A stretch of DNA of 64,000 bases from Diadema setosum. Its lineage: Eukaryota > Echinodermata > Echinoidea > Diadematoida > Diadematidae. A program made the position numbers and the translations under genes. This document shows, in pieces, positions 1-10,411 of the stretch. Position 1 is the first letter of the stretch, and every line of letters starts with the position of its first letter. The stretch is from assembly GCA_033980235.1 (NCBI GenBank), contig CM067076.1, positions 34,682,883-34,746,882 of the forward strand. The letters are read 5' to 3'. The notes beneath the pieces are model-generated. The model made no database searches. It was not told where the DNA came from and saw nothing but the letters and a program-made list of their open reading frames with translations.

Positions 1-245
1 ACGTGGGAAATGTCTTTTGAATCACCTAGTAGGAGGAATGTGTGGTTAGGGTGCGGTTGTGCATTGAGAGAGAATCGAGAGAGTGAGCAGTTGCTTGTGA
101 GTCGTGCTGGCGACAAGGTGCAGACGGGTTGACACGCCAAGACCAGGGCCTGACCATCCTTGCTATAATTCGGCTGCTTCGCTTGGTGCATTCCCAGTAG
201 ACACCGCTGGCCGGACATTCTAAAAGGAAAAGGGCCGAGAAGCTG
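1..245 (+). other. GC-richer segment ending at a consensus 5' splice site
   Basis: This block is richer in G and C than the next kilobase and ends at GTAAGT (from base 245), which fits a 5' splice site. It could be a non-coding first exon on the plus strand. No convincing reading frame or protein match is seen; the minus-strand reading frame here looks incidental. Weak call. Confidence 0.12.
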
Positions 246-1365
246 TAAGTTTTGCAAACTATACTTTTTCTCAATTAAGCACCCAGTAGGAAAGAAGAGT
301 TTTGTCCCCCCTTTTCTGAAGTGATTAGAATAGTAGTAAAGGTATGTTAAATCAAATGAGCATATAGTAAGTACACAACAGGATGTTCTCGGAAGTAGCT
401 CGCAATGAAACTTTTTGTGCACGTAAAGCGCCCACAATATTTAATCCAGAAAGAAGCTGGTATGAAAGTGAGAAGGTTTGGTTTCTGGTTATACGCCAAA
501 AGTGAGACCGTTTGAGTAAACGAAATATCAATGAGTTACGATTCCTATTTATGGTAAAATTGCTACGATGTTCTTTTTTTTTTTGGTCCGATACTTGTAA
601 TAACTACGACATTACTGATAATTATGATCTGCATAGACAATAATTATACATTATATACAATAAATACGGTAAACACCATTATCGATAACGCATGGTTATG
701 AATCGATTCAGAAATTTATGTTAAGAGAAAGTACGCTTTCTGTGAAATTAGGATGTGAACTCTAGAAACACAAGAGATACAGTGTAAAGAGCATACAATG
801 TGAAGTTAGTAATAGAAGCTGGTATGAAGTTAGTGGTTACGGGACACATTTGTACTTTTGGTAGATTAATTCGATCGCTGTTTTTTTTTTTTTAACAACT
901 GATCAATAATATCAATAATGTGGTTTTCCTATTACTTGCAGAGATTACAGTAACTGTGTGCGTTGCTAACACATTGCTTACGTATTTCATTTCATGGCAG
1001 TTTATTGCAAAAGAACCCAAAAAGTGACACGAGAAAGAATAAAGTGAATAAAACGAAGAAAGTTGTTGTGACGATAATTTTATCTGAGGGTATTTGGATA
1101 TATTTTAATACATTCATGCAGGGGTAAGCACAAATGTTGTATATTTGGAGTTGAAGATTAGAAGTTACAGTTAGAGTTGTACTTTGACAAGGGGGTTGTT
1201 GCTATATTTTGTAGCCGTCCGTTGTCCAGGCACTCAGTATCCGGGACGTATCCGAAGTCGGATACTGCCCAGTTATTCAGCAGTTATTACATGCCCTGCT
1301 GCAGAGACAGGCAGACAACCGCAAACCGGACAGGGGAGGGGGAGGGGGGTGCGGACGCATCCCCT
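246..1365. other. AT-rich stretch without a recognised gene
   Basis: Poly-T runs near 570 and 880 and a repeated phrase GCTGGTATGAA near 457 and 813 suggest a weak old duplication with an offset of about 360 bases. From about 1200 the sequence becomes GC-richer and then G-rich (1331-1350) just before the F5 arm. Nothing else was seen. Confidence 0.3.
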
Positions 1366-1491
1366 GTTGAGACACGGATTGTCGCCCCTACATGGATTGT
1401 CGCCTCCTGTTCGGGGCGGCAATCCGTGACGGGCGTTGGCGGCACGGATTGTCGCCTCCGTCATGGATTGTCGTCTGGCCCTCGAAGCATA
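1366..1491 (+). mobile_element. F5 element, left inverted arm
   Basis: The word CACGGATTGTCGCC and its complement recur here. GTTGAGACACGGATTGTCGC at 1366 is matched in inverted orientation at 7674-7696 (GTTGCGACACGG on the minus strand). This suggests the outermost shell of a nested transposon cluster ending at 7696. No clean target duplication was seen. Confidence 0.5.
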
Positions 1492-1632
1492 TTTTGCTGG
1501 GTAATATCGTTCTGGACATAGTCATTGAAATACTAACACATAACTTACATGGCTACATCCATGCAAACATGCCATGTAAAAAGTCATGGTGAGGTTTCAA
1601 GGAAGTGTGTATGTGCGCGTGCACATGATAAT

Positions 1633-1680
1633 TTAGTGTCCGTTTGTGCGTGTGTGTGTTTGTGTGTGTGTTGTGTGTGT
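1633..1680. repeat. TG-rich microsatellite
   Basis: Alternating TG/TGC dinucleotides. The CA-rich stretch after 5735 may be the counterpart inside the other F5 arm. Confidence 0.8.
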
Positions 1681-2291
1681 GATGGAGCGCTGCGCGTGTT
1701 GTGGGAATTGTGTCGCTTGAATGTTTCGGTCCTATTATCTCCTGCGTGCTAATGCAACAGTCACTCAGTGCTTTAAGCCCCAGTCACATAATGCTCTGCG
1801 TCCGGCGTTACGTCCAAATAAGTCATTTTCTCCGCGGACCCCCGCGGATCCTTTGCCGTCACCAGAAATTTGTACAAAACATGCGGGCCAAAAATGCGGG
1901 CGATACGGACAGATACGACCAGATGCGAATACTTGCGGCCACGTGCGGATATTCTTACGAATTGGCACATAATAGTTCTGAACACTTGCGGAGAGTTGCG
2001 GGTATTTTCGGATAGTTACAGATTGTTATTTATAATTATGGACAATTTGGTTTTCTCTTACGATTCCTGCTAAGTCAGTGTATTATGACAGCAAGGTTAT
2101 CACATTTTGGACTGTCTTACATTGTACACTGGGGAAAACTGAAATTGAATTACGTACAAGTTGTGAAAAAATCGTAATCCTTTAATTTGCTTTACAATAA
2201 TAAAAGATATATGAAATTTTGAACTTGAAGTTGAATTTTGTATGTGCAACTCAAATATGAATAAACATCATAAATGTAAAGAATATAATTA

Positions 2292-2404
2292 TGTGACCGT
2301 GCATCACAAAACGAACAAAAAGTCGCACACACTGATTTTGTGTGAGGACTTAAAATAGGTGAAATGGGTCAACCGAGCCGATCTTGATTCGGCTACCCTG
2401 GGTA
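2292..2404 (+). mobile_element. Divergent fragment of the TGTGACC miniature element
   Basis: It starts TGTGACCGTGCATCACAAAAC and keeps the next 100 bases of the element (AGTCGCACACACTGATTTTG, then GAAATGGGTCAACC), then degenerates into an ATT microsatellite. It is more divergent than most copies in the window and lacks the right end. Confidence 0.65.
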
Positions 2405-2429
2405 AATAAGGCCTTATCGTTATTGTAAT

Positions 2430-2452
2430 CATTATTATTATTATCATTATTA

Positions 2453-2484
<32 letters not shown>
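2430..2484. repeat. (ATT)n microsatellite
   Basis: Near-perfect ATT trinucleotide repeat with a few ATC interruptions, directly behind the TGTGACC fragment. Confidence 0.9.
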
Positions 2485-2486
<2 letters not shown>

Positions 2487-3006
2487 AAATGTAATACACA
2501 TTCGATGGAGCGTAAAGTGCATGAGTACGACCCGGCCAGAAAAGTGAATAAAATGCTATCACCCCCTCCCCTACCCAAAATATTGTTTTTTTCGAAAAAT
2601 ATACATTCGAAGAGTACAAGAAAAAAAGTTCAGCACCAACAGTCAACCGATGTCATGAGTATACATGGTATATGGGTGCCACTTAAAATGACCATTAATT
2701 GTGGGAGAAATTTCATAATTTGACCATGCAGTTCTGCCTCTCCACCGCTCCGACTGTGTTGTAGCATTCCTTCAGGTAAAGGCGCTGCAGCTTAGCAACA
2801 GGAGTAGTGTGCCTTCCCACGAGTCTCTGTGTTCCCATACGAGTGGAAAACGGAAAACGTCGAAGGACGTAATTGTCCGCAACATCCGTAGCTGTCCGTA
2901 AATATCCGTAAGCGGACGAAACTGTTGTGATACGTTAACTTGCGGTTACTTTCGGATACTTACGGTGGACGTAAGCGAACGCAAACGGACGGAAGGTAAA
3001 TTTTTT

Positions 3007-3572
3007 TGCGGATGGTCTGCGTCCAAGCCACGGGTAGTTACGTTCAGTTACGGATAGTTACGTTTGGTTACGGTTACTTGCGCAAGTTTGCGTCCGTGGC
3101 GTCCCTCTGCGAAATTTTGAACATTTCAAAATTTCGCAGGTTCGGCGACGTCATTTTGCGTTTCTTTACGGATGAGTTACGGACAGTTACGTCGACATAC
3201 GTCCCTGCGGATGCCTGCGTCCACGCTGCGCCCCCCTGCGTCCACTCATTCGTATCTATCCGCGGCGGACGTAATCCTTCGTAAAGCACTGTGTGACTGG
3301 GGCATTACGATGGGTTACGTACGCCGAGGATAGATGCAGATGAGTGGACACAGCGTGGACGCAGGCATCCGCAGGGACGTATGTAGACGTAACTGTCCGT
3401 AACTCGTCTGTAAAGAAACGTAAAATGAAGGCGGCAAACCTGCGAAATTTTGAAATGTTCACATTTCGCAGAGGGACTCCACGGACGCAGACTTACGTAA
3501 GGTAACTGTAACCAAAAGGAACTACCCGTAACTGAACGTAACACTCCATAGCTTGAACGCAGACCATCCGCA
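3007..3572. repeat. 566-bp palindrome at the F3 copy junction
   Basis: TGCGGATGGTCTGCGTCC at 3007 is matched by its complement ending at 3572, with symmetry about 3290. It is the head-to-head junction of the two F3 copies. Copy 1 keeps its terminus (GTGTGACTGGGGCA to 3304). Copy 2 lacks about 20 terminal bases and starts at TTACG. Long hairpin potential. Confidence 0.85.
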
Positions 3573-5734
3573 AAACATTTTACCTCCCTTCCACCGTAAA
3601 GGCCGTGTCACACCAGCCTTGCGTGCGGCTTGCAAAGAACAATTTTGACTACCCGGAGGTCCCCGTAGATATCCGCACATGACAGTACCTAGCATGTATC
3701 TCAAAAGTAGTCGCCCGGAGGTGAGCACGCATATTTTTTTTTTTTTACCCGCAACCGTGTTTAGGCCCTGTCAAACCTTTCCGGGCAAGCTACTCGGGCT
3801 TGTTACGTGTAGGGATTTTCTAGCATACCGGACATTCCTGAGGGCGGAAAAGGATTTGTGTGAGTCAGCGCATGTGTCTTACTTGCTGGACGCGTTATAC
3901 TTGCGAGTATACTGTGTGACCTTTGTACCAGTCGAGTGGGGGCTGACAACTTAGTGAAGGAATTCCTCTAATGGAATGGCTGAAATCTCACAGAATTTCA
4001 TTATCTTGGCTGCATACGGGACTGCGAAGTACCTGCTAGGGAGTTGCCTGGGAAGTACTGCCGCTAAGGGTCTCCTACTGGCGTTCTGCGTGGACCTCTA
4101 CGGGCATTCCCGCGACTCACCCGGAAAAAGTTTTGGTCATGCTCAAAACTTGGCTGCGGTTAAATCGGACTTGCGTGAGCACCTCCGGGCAACTACGCGC
4201 TAGATACTGTCAGGTGCGGACCAACTGCGGAGAGCTCCTTGGAGTAAATTTGTTTCCCCGCAAGTCAAGCCGCAGAAGTTCCCCCGTACGGTATGACAAG
4301 GCATGAATGAAAATTGCAAACATTCTTATTCGCCCGCTGAAAATCTTCTACGTGCTGGAAACTACCTCCTCGCCACAAGCCCGCGTCATGGTGTGACACG
4401 GCCTTAAGCATTCGAATCAACCGCAAGTTAATGTATCACAACACTTTCGTCCGCTTACGGATATTTGCGGAGAGTTACGGATGCTGTACACGATTACGTC
4501 CTTCAACGTTTTCTGTTTTCCACTCGCATGGGAGCACAGAGACGCCTGGGAAGCCACACAACTCGTGTTGCCAAGCTGCAGCGCATTTACCTGAAGGAAT
4601 GCTACAACACACTCGGAGCGGTGGAGAGGCAGAACCGCAAAGTCAAGTTACTAAATTTCACCCACATATGGTCATTTTAGGTGGCACCCATATACGCATG
4701 ACATCGCTTGACCATTGGTGCTGAACATTTTTTCCTTGTACTATTTGAATGTATATTTTTCGAAACTCGGAAAGCAATTTAGGGGTTGGGGATGAGGTGA
4801 CAGCATTTTTTTCACTTTTCTGGCCGGGAAGGTGTGGGACAGCGATAAACGATATAACATGAGAACGAATTTAGTATTTCCCTATAGTCTCACCCACTTT
4901 ACGCTCCATGGATATTATATTTTTTTATGATCTATTATATTGTATTTGGGTGTGGGAGGGGTGTCCGAATGTCCGAATGATTTTTTTTTTTTGAAATGTA
5001 ATAGGCTTTGCTTTATTATAACAATCTCCTTAACATATCCCAGAAAGTCATAAATATCGCTGCACAATGACAGCGTAACCACAGTTTGTCTATTCCATGA
5101 CTGTAAGTAATATTTTCTTACTCTGTTTAACTTATCGATCTAGATAGTATTCTATTTGTGGTATAATTATGTTATGTAGTCTTTAAATTTATGATGTTTA
5201 TCCATATTTGAGCTGCATAAATAAAATTCAAACTTCAATTCAAAATTTCATATATCTTTTATTACTGTAAAGTAGATTAAAGAAATGCGCAAACTTTTCA
5301 CAACTTGTACGTAAATTCAATTTCAGTTTTCCCCAGTGTACAATGTAAGACAGTCCAATATGTGATAAATCTGCTGTCATAATACATTGACTTGGCAGGG
5401 ATCGTCATATTGTAATTATTATTTATAACAATCTGAACTATCCGAAAATATCCGCAACTCTCCGTAAATAGTCGCAACTCTCCGAAAGTGTTCCGAACTA
5501 TTCGGAAGTTTATGCTAGTTGAAAGAACAAAATTACGTGCCAATTCGTAAGAATATCCGTAAGTGGACGCAAGTATCCGCATTTGGTCGTATCTCTCCGT
5601 ATCGCCCGCATATTTTTCCCGTATGTTTTGTAAAAATGCTCTGGTGACAGCAAGAGATCCCCGGGTGTCCGCAGAAAAAAAAAATGACTTATTTGGACGT
5701 AACGCCGGACGCAGAGCATTATGTGATTGGGGCC
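3308..5734 (-). mobile_element. F3 element copy 2, inverted relative to copy 1
   Basis: Its minus-strand sequence repeats that of copy 1 from the outer terminus (5734) inward, including matching middle parts (4528-4680 versus 2719-2838). It is interrupted by an F4 element at 3600-4404. The equivalent site in copy 1 is uninterrupted, which orders the two insertions. Confidence 0.65.
3600..4404. mobile_element. F4 element inserted in F3 with TAA duplication
   Basis: The ends are AGGCCGTGTCACACC (3600) and GGTGTGACACGGCCT (to 4404), flanked by TAA at 3597-3599 and 4405-4407. The undisturbed F3 copy reads CCACCG-TAA-GTATCCGAA at the same place (minus strand near 2960), so the empty site, the 3-bp duplication and the ends are all visible. 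A second F4-type terminus lies inside at about 3768. The TWA duplication suggests PIF/Harbinger. Confidence 0.75.
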
Positions 5735-6068
5735 TTACACGTAGACAAACGAACGCTCACAGCCCACGAACACCAAACCCCTCAGATACTCATGCAGGCA
5801 CAAAACTGCGCCCACAAACACGCACCATCATTTACACTTTGATATACACATACGCCACTATTAGATACCACATCCACACGTAAGCATACAAGCACACGTA
5901 TACACACAGACAAACAAACCACTACCACTATACAACCACCACACGTGCACAGTTTCTACATATTGTATTATTATACTCCAAACAAACACACACACTCACA
6001 CACACAACAATACGGAAACCCATACACAAGTCACTTATTGTAAGCACCTACACATCATACACATCATA
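5735..6068. other. CA-rich spacer
   Basis: Rich in ACAC/CACA words, without a reading frame or RNA gene. It lies between the F3 right end and the TGTGACC cluster, probably within the F5 shell. Confidence 0.4.
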
Positions 6069-6131
6069 TGTGACCCTGCACCTCAAAACAAACAAAAAGT
6101 CGCCAGACATGAATTTTTAGTTAAGACCATG
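6069..6131 (-). mobile_element. Terminal fragment of the TGTGACC element
   Basis: It holds only the outer 63 bases of the right end (TGTGACCCTGCACC to TTAGTTAAGACCAT) and abuts the next full copy at 6132. Confidence 0.85.
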
Positions 6132-6825
6132 TGTGACCGTGCACCTCAAAACGAACATAAAGTCGCACACACTGATTTTGCGTGAGGACTGAAAATAAGT
6201 GAAATGGGTCAACCTAGCCGAACTTGACTTTTTCATATTTTCTGAAAGAGCAGGTCTTCTTTTACGTTATGCTAAAATTTGGTATCACAAAACGGGCAGG
6301 AAAGTGTGTTTTTTTATAGCAGTTTATCTCGAACATTTTTGGTATAAAGAGTGTGATTAGGTGTGTCTTTAGAATCCCTTTTTCATTTCTGAAAAACCTT
6401 GTCCACACTCTTCACTCTCAACTCTAATAACTTTTGAAAAAATAGTGCTACTGCTTTGAAAGTTGGCATTGATTATGAACAGAATGTGTTAATGAGGCAT
6501 GCTTAATTTAAGTTTAATCTGATAATCCCTTCATTGTTGTTACTCTGGTGGTTTACTTCCTGTTTTTTGTCCCATTCATCGCACAGCCAGCACGGTTTGG
6601 TAAAGATTAAGCGCTTGAATAGACACTGTAATTCAGAGCCTCTTTTCTCAGTTCACACTTTTCCTGAGTTTGTCCTTTCTTTCCAATATTTAGATAGGTT
6701 AGGAGAGTCCATTTGATTTGAGTTATACATCATTTTAAAGCTTAAAGTCTGCTCTTTCAGGATATGGTCTTAACTAAAAAGTCATGTCTGGCGACTTTTT
6801 GTTTGTTTTGAGGTGCAGGGTCACA
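6132..6825 (+). mobile_element. TGTGACC miniature element, full length
   Basis: About 690 bp with imperfect terminal inverted repeats: left TGTGACCGTGCACCTCAAAA, right the complement of TGTGACCCTGCACCTCAAAA. Well-preserved copies elsewhere are flanked by TA, as for Tc1/mariner-type elements. The interior is non-coding. A 60-residue reading frame recurs in many copies only because the DNA does. Confidence 0.9.
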
Positions 6826-6828
6826 TAT

Positions 6829-7347
6829 TATGAAAGAACAGACTTTAAGCTTTAAAATGACGTATAACTCAAATCAAATGGACTCTCCTAACCTATCTAA
6901 ATATTGGAAAGAAAGCAAAACAGGAAATAAACCACCAGAGTAACAACAATGAAGAGATTATCAGATTAAAGTGAAATTAAGCATGCCTCATTAACACATT
7001 CTGTCCATAATTAATGCCAACTTTCAAAGCAGTAGCGCTATTCTTTCAAAAGTTATTAGAGTTGAAAGTGAAGAGTGTGGACAAGGTTTTTCAGAAATGA
7101 AAAAGGGAGTCTAAAGACACACCTAATCACACTGTTCTACCAAAAATGTTCGAGATAAACTGCTAAAAAACACACTTTTCTCCCCGTTTTATGATACCAA
7201 ATTTTAGCACAATGTAAAAGAAGACCCGCTCTTTCAGAAAATATGAAAAAGTCAAGTTCGGCTAGGTTGACCCATTTCACTTATTTTCAGTCCTCACGCA
7301 AAATCAGTGTGTGCGACTTTATGTTCGTTTTGAGGTGCACGGTCACA
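6829..7347 (-). mobile_element. TGTGACC element, inverted, with internal deletion
   Basis: It lies tail to tail with the 6132 copy. The outermost bases at the junction are missing, and about 150 bases are lost inside near 6915, where GAAAGCA joins AAACAGG. The far end is the normal GGTGCACGGTCACA at 7347. Confidence 0.85.
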
Positions 7348-7370
7348 TATATCATGCAGCTCACAGCAAA

Positions 7371-7394
7371 TACACACACACACACACACACACG
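7371..7394. repeat. (CA)n microsatellite
   Basis: Twelve CA dinucleotides with almost no interruption, just after a TGTGACC element. Confidence 0.9.
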
Positions 7395-7457
7395 AACGCA
7401 TACGCATAACTTACCAGTCATACCCATCCCACCAAAGCTTAACACCGGAGGAACCAC

Positions 7458-7696
7458 CCCGAGCTCGGAGCGACAATCCTTGACGGGGGACAATCCGTGT
7501 CGCAACAATTTTTTTGCCATCATTGATTGTCGCCTTCGAGGTCAAAAACTGGGAACTGCACAAGCGTCACGGATTGTCGCCAGACGACAATCCGTGACGG
7601 GGGCGACAATCCGTGACGGGTGCGACGGGGGCGACGGTGCCACCAACTCCGTCACGGATTATCGCCCCGAGCCAGGGGCGACAATCCGTGTCGCAA
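7458..7696 (-). mobile_element. F5 element, right inverted arm
   Basis: Repeated GCGACAATCCGTGACGG words in both orientations, ending at GACAATCCGTGTCGCAAC (7696). A second terminus-like copy ends near 7507, so this arm is itself duplicated or nested. It is the inverted match of 1366-1491. A C run follows (7698-7714). Confidence 0.5.
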
Positions 7697-7779
7697 CACC
7701 CCCCCCCCCCCCCCTCCTTCAGAGAGAAAAAAAAAAATCACCACTTCAGCCTGCGAGCGACCTCACTGAGGCTGGACGC

Positions 7780-8690
7780 TAAATAATTATTGTTGTTTTT
7801 TTGTGTGTGTGTTTTGTTTTTACTTTTTTTTTGCACCAGGAACAACAAAATCGTGGGCAAAAACAATTCTCATCCTGGGCTCTGTCAGCACTGATTTTAT
7901 CTACGAGTATTCTACAGTGTTTAATATTTATCGACCGTACTGTACATCCGTACGGTACGGAGCACGTACACGTTTGCATGTACGTGTGCTACTTACAAGT
8001 ATGTAGGGTCTATGTACAGCAGTTTACTTCTGACCAATCCATATTGATAATGCGAGCCCAAATGCAAGCCTTAGCCTCATAAAAAAAAATGAAGGAGCAA
8101 GTAATTCATTTTGCCCACCCCCCAATAATTCCCGAGACGAGAAGATTTTCTTGCTTTTTTTTGCCAGAAAAAAAGTTTACCCCGATAAAAAACATTGGAA
8201 GGGCAAGCATATCATAATTTTGCCCCCCCCCCCCCTATAATTGATAATTAGTGAGATGAGAAGATTTTCTTGCTTTTTGACAGAAAAAAAAGTTGCCTCC
8301 AAAAAAAAAATGTTCGAGGGCACGCGCACCATATCTGCCCCACCCCATATAATTACAATTCCCTAGATGAAAAGATGTTCTTGCTTTTTTTTTGTAGAAA
8401 TGTGTTCAATTATTTCACCCAAAGTGTGCACCAGATGGCAGGTTGCTGAATTTCAATTCTAAAAAAACCAAAGTCTCTCTCGTGTGGGAAGGGGATACCT
8501 AGCTCTTCCCACACCTTCTCCCGTTCGGTCTATTTTCTATTGACTATACACCTATAGATTGACAGATTTACAATTGTTTCATCGAAAGTGTGCACTAAAT
8601 CTGTCACTTTACTTAATTAAAAAAGACAGCGTTCATAATATTCAGTGTAAGAATTAATACAAGAAGTTTATTTAAATTACACCATTTAAT
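7780..8690. repeat. Tandem-derived sequence with poly-C runs
   Basis: 8090-8400 contains three diverged units of about 115-130 bp with the shared phrase AGATTTTCTTGCTTTT after a TTGCCC poly-C stretch. 7840-7900 (GTGGGCAAAAACAATTCTCA) resembles 12000-12060 in inverted orientation, so this may be the far flank of the hAT-like unit next door. 8400-8690 has no clear structure. Confidence 0.5.
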
Positions 8691-9990
8691 TGGCAAATTG
8701 TTTAACAATGATTAACATCAAAATGTTCTGCTAATGTAGTGGGACTGTTTCAAGTCGATAAAACACGCAAATACCTGCATCAAATTGCACGATTTACAAC
8801 ATCAAAATGCAAAAAGTTCTCACGTGGGAGGAGACAATCCCTTCCCACCCCCACCCCCCCCCCCCCCCGCTCTCTCCGCTTGCTCGGGCTCGTTTGCGTT
8901 CATGACATCAGTGTAAAAGTTGATACAAGAGGTTTATTTAAATGATACCATTCTATAGGCAAATTGTTCATTAACAATTTTCATCCAAATGTATTGCTAT
9001 ACCTTTAACAAGTGGAACTGTTTAAAGTCGGTAAAACACGCAAAAACCTGCATCAAATTGCATCATGTACAACATCAACATGCAAAAAGTTCTCACCGTG
9101 GGAGGGGGAGACGCCCCTCCAACACCCTCCCCCTCGGTCACTCCGCTCGCTCTTGTTTCGTCGCGTTCATGATATTCAATGTAAATATTAAAACATTGAG
9201 TTTTCTTTTGATGATACTATTTTACCGGCAAGTTGTGCTACAATAATCTACATCAAATAATAATGCTGTCTTAAACACGTGCGAATGTTTCAAGTCGATG
9301 AAACAAGCAAAAACATGCATCAAACTGCACCATTTACAACATCAAAATGCAATTTCAGTTCTCACCGTGGAATGGGGAGAACCCCCTCCCAAACCCTCCC
9401 CCCTCGCTCGCTCCGCTTGCTCGGGCTCGGTGGCGTTCATGACATCAGTGTAAGAATTAATAGAAGAAGTTTATTTATATGTTATTATTTACATGTTGTA
9501 TATCATAGGCACATTGTTCAATAACAATTTACATCAAAATGTACTGCTACCTTAAACAAGTGGGACTGTTTCAAGTCGATAAAACACGCAAAAACCTGCA
9601 TCAAATTGCACCATTTACAACATCAAAATGAAAAAAAAAAATCACCGTGGGAGGGGGACACCCCCACACACCCTCCCCCTTGCTCACTCCGATCGCTCTT
9701 GCTTGGTCGCATTCACGACAGTTGATTATACTGTTTTACAGGCAAATTGTTAAATAATAATTTACATCAAAATGTACTGCTACCTTTGACAAGTGGGACT
9801 GTTTCAAGTCGATAAAACAAGCAAAAATGCATCAAATTGCACCATTTACAACATCAAAATGCAAAAAAGTTTTCATCGTGGGAGGGGGACAGCCCCCTCC
9901 CACACCTCCCCCCCCCCCCCCCTTGCTCGCTTCGTTCGCTCGGTCTCGGTCGCTTCGCTCCTTTGCATACTAACAGCCCCCCCCCCCCCG
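8690..9990. repeat. Tandem array, five units of about 270 bp
   Basis: Units begin near 8692, 8958, 9227, 9507 and 9741 at GGCAAATTGTT. Each contains GGGACTGTTTCAAGTCGATA, CATCAAATTGCACCATTTAC, a GGGAGGGGGA / CCCTCCCC pair, and GCTCGCTCCGCTTGCTCG. The last unit runs into a hAT-like terminus at 10194. Units are clearly diverged. Non-coding. Confidence 0.85.
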
Positions 9991-10194
9991 CCCCCTCAAA
10001 AAAAAAAAAGAAAAAAAAAGATGAAATCCTAGCTAACTCGGTGCCCTTTCCCCGCTTGGTGTCCCTAAAAAAAACCCTAAAAAGTCTGGGGATTGAGAAC
10101 TTCCTGAATTCCAAATGTCTGTTCAAGAAAATCTCGTTACATTTAGTGTTAAAACGCACCCCCCCCCCCTTGAAAAAAGCTGGTGACGCCCCTG
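9991..10194 (-). mobile_element. hAT-like element, terminal segment
   Basis: The minus strand starts CAGGGGCGTCACCAGC at 10194 and runs left. 10020-10194 matches 10412-10600 in inverted orientation, so two related elements flank the LINE fragment between them. The left end was not found; the 270-bp array may be its interior. The hAT assignment rests on the terminus and on the 8-bp duplication of its partner. Confidence 0.5.
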
Positions 10195-10411
10195 TCCATA
10201 GTATCGAAAACCGCGGATAGATCTAAGACGACAAGAAGTACCATCTGTTTCTTGTCGAGGGCTAAGAGGATATCATTTTTCACTTTGACAAGGGCAGTTT
10301 CCACAGTGTGCCCTGACTGATATGCGGACTGTAGGTTCTCGAACAGATAATTTCCCTTGAGATACTTGAACAGGAAATTTCCAACACCTTTCTCAAGAAC
10401 TAAGGAGACCA
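10195..10411 (-). pseudogene. LINE reverse transcriptase fragment (L2/CR1-like)
   Basis: Minus-strand translation gives LFENLQSAYQSGHTVETALV followed by NDILLALDKKQMVLLVVLDL and SAVFDTMD. These are the reverse-transcriptase palm segments found in L2/CR1-type non-LTR retrotransposons. The fragment ends abruptly at both sides where hAT-like termini begin. It continues the reading of 12255-13140, from which a 1.84-kb insertion separates it. Inactive remnant. Confidence 0.85.

Larger units (their letters stand above)
1776..3304 (+). mobile_element. F3 element copy 1, Harbinger-like, non-autonomous
   Basis: The left end AGCCCCAGTCACATAATG follows TTA (1773-1775). The far end of the pair (5734) reads GGCCCCAATCACATAATG on the minus strand and is followed by TTA (5735-5737). 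A second terminus of the same family, GCCCCAGTCACAC read on minus, lies at 3290-3304, so the 4-kb unit is two copies in opposite orientation. The arms consist of GTTACG/TCCGTA/TGCGGA words at about 10-bp spacing. A 3-bp TTA duplication is typical of PIF/Harbinger transposition. No transposase was found. The family name is inference. Confidence 0.6.

Noticed and set aside
26..274. An 82-residue minus-strand frame at the window start
   Set aside because: No recognisable domain and no splice or start context; probably incidental in a GC-richer segment.
2304..2646. Asparagine- or isoleucine-rich frames on minus
   Set aside because: They are translations of the (ATT)n microsatellite.
4528..4680. 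Matching reading frames in both F3 arms (MGAQRRLGSHTTRVAKLQR on plus; MGTQRLVGRHTTPVAKLQR on minus from 2838)
   Set aside because: Conservation is that of the element. Differences are mostly amino-acid-changing, one copy has an early stop, and no domain is recognised.
6534..6716. A 60-residue reading frame starting MLLLWWFTSCFLSHSSH, seen again at 16227, 21054, 35349, 37364, 37771, 55634 and elsewhere
   Set aside because: It recurs only because the TGTGACC element recurs. Copies differ by frame-preserving and frame-breaking changes alike, there is no start context, and no domain is recognised.
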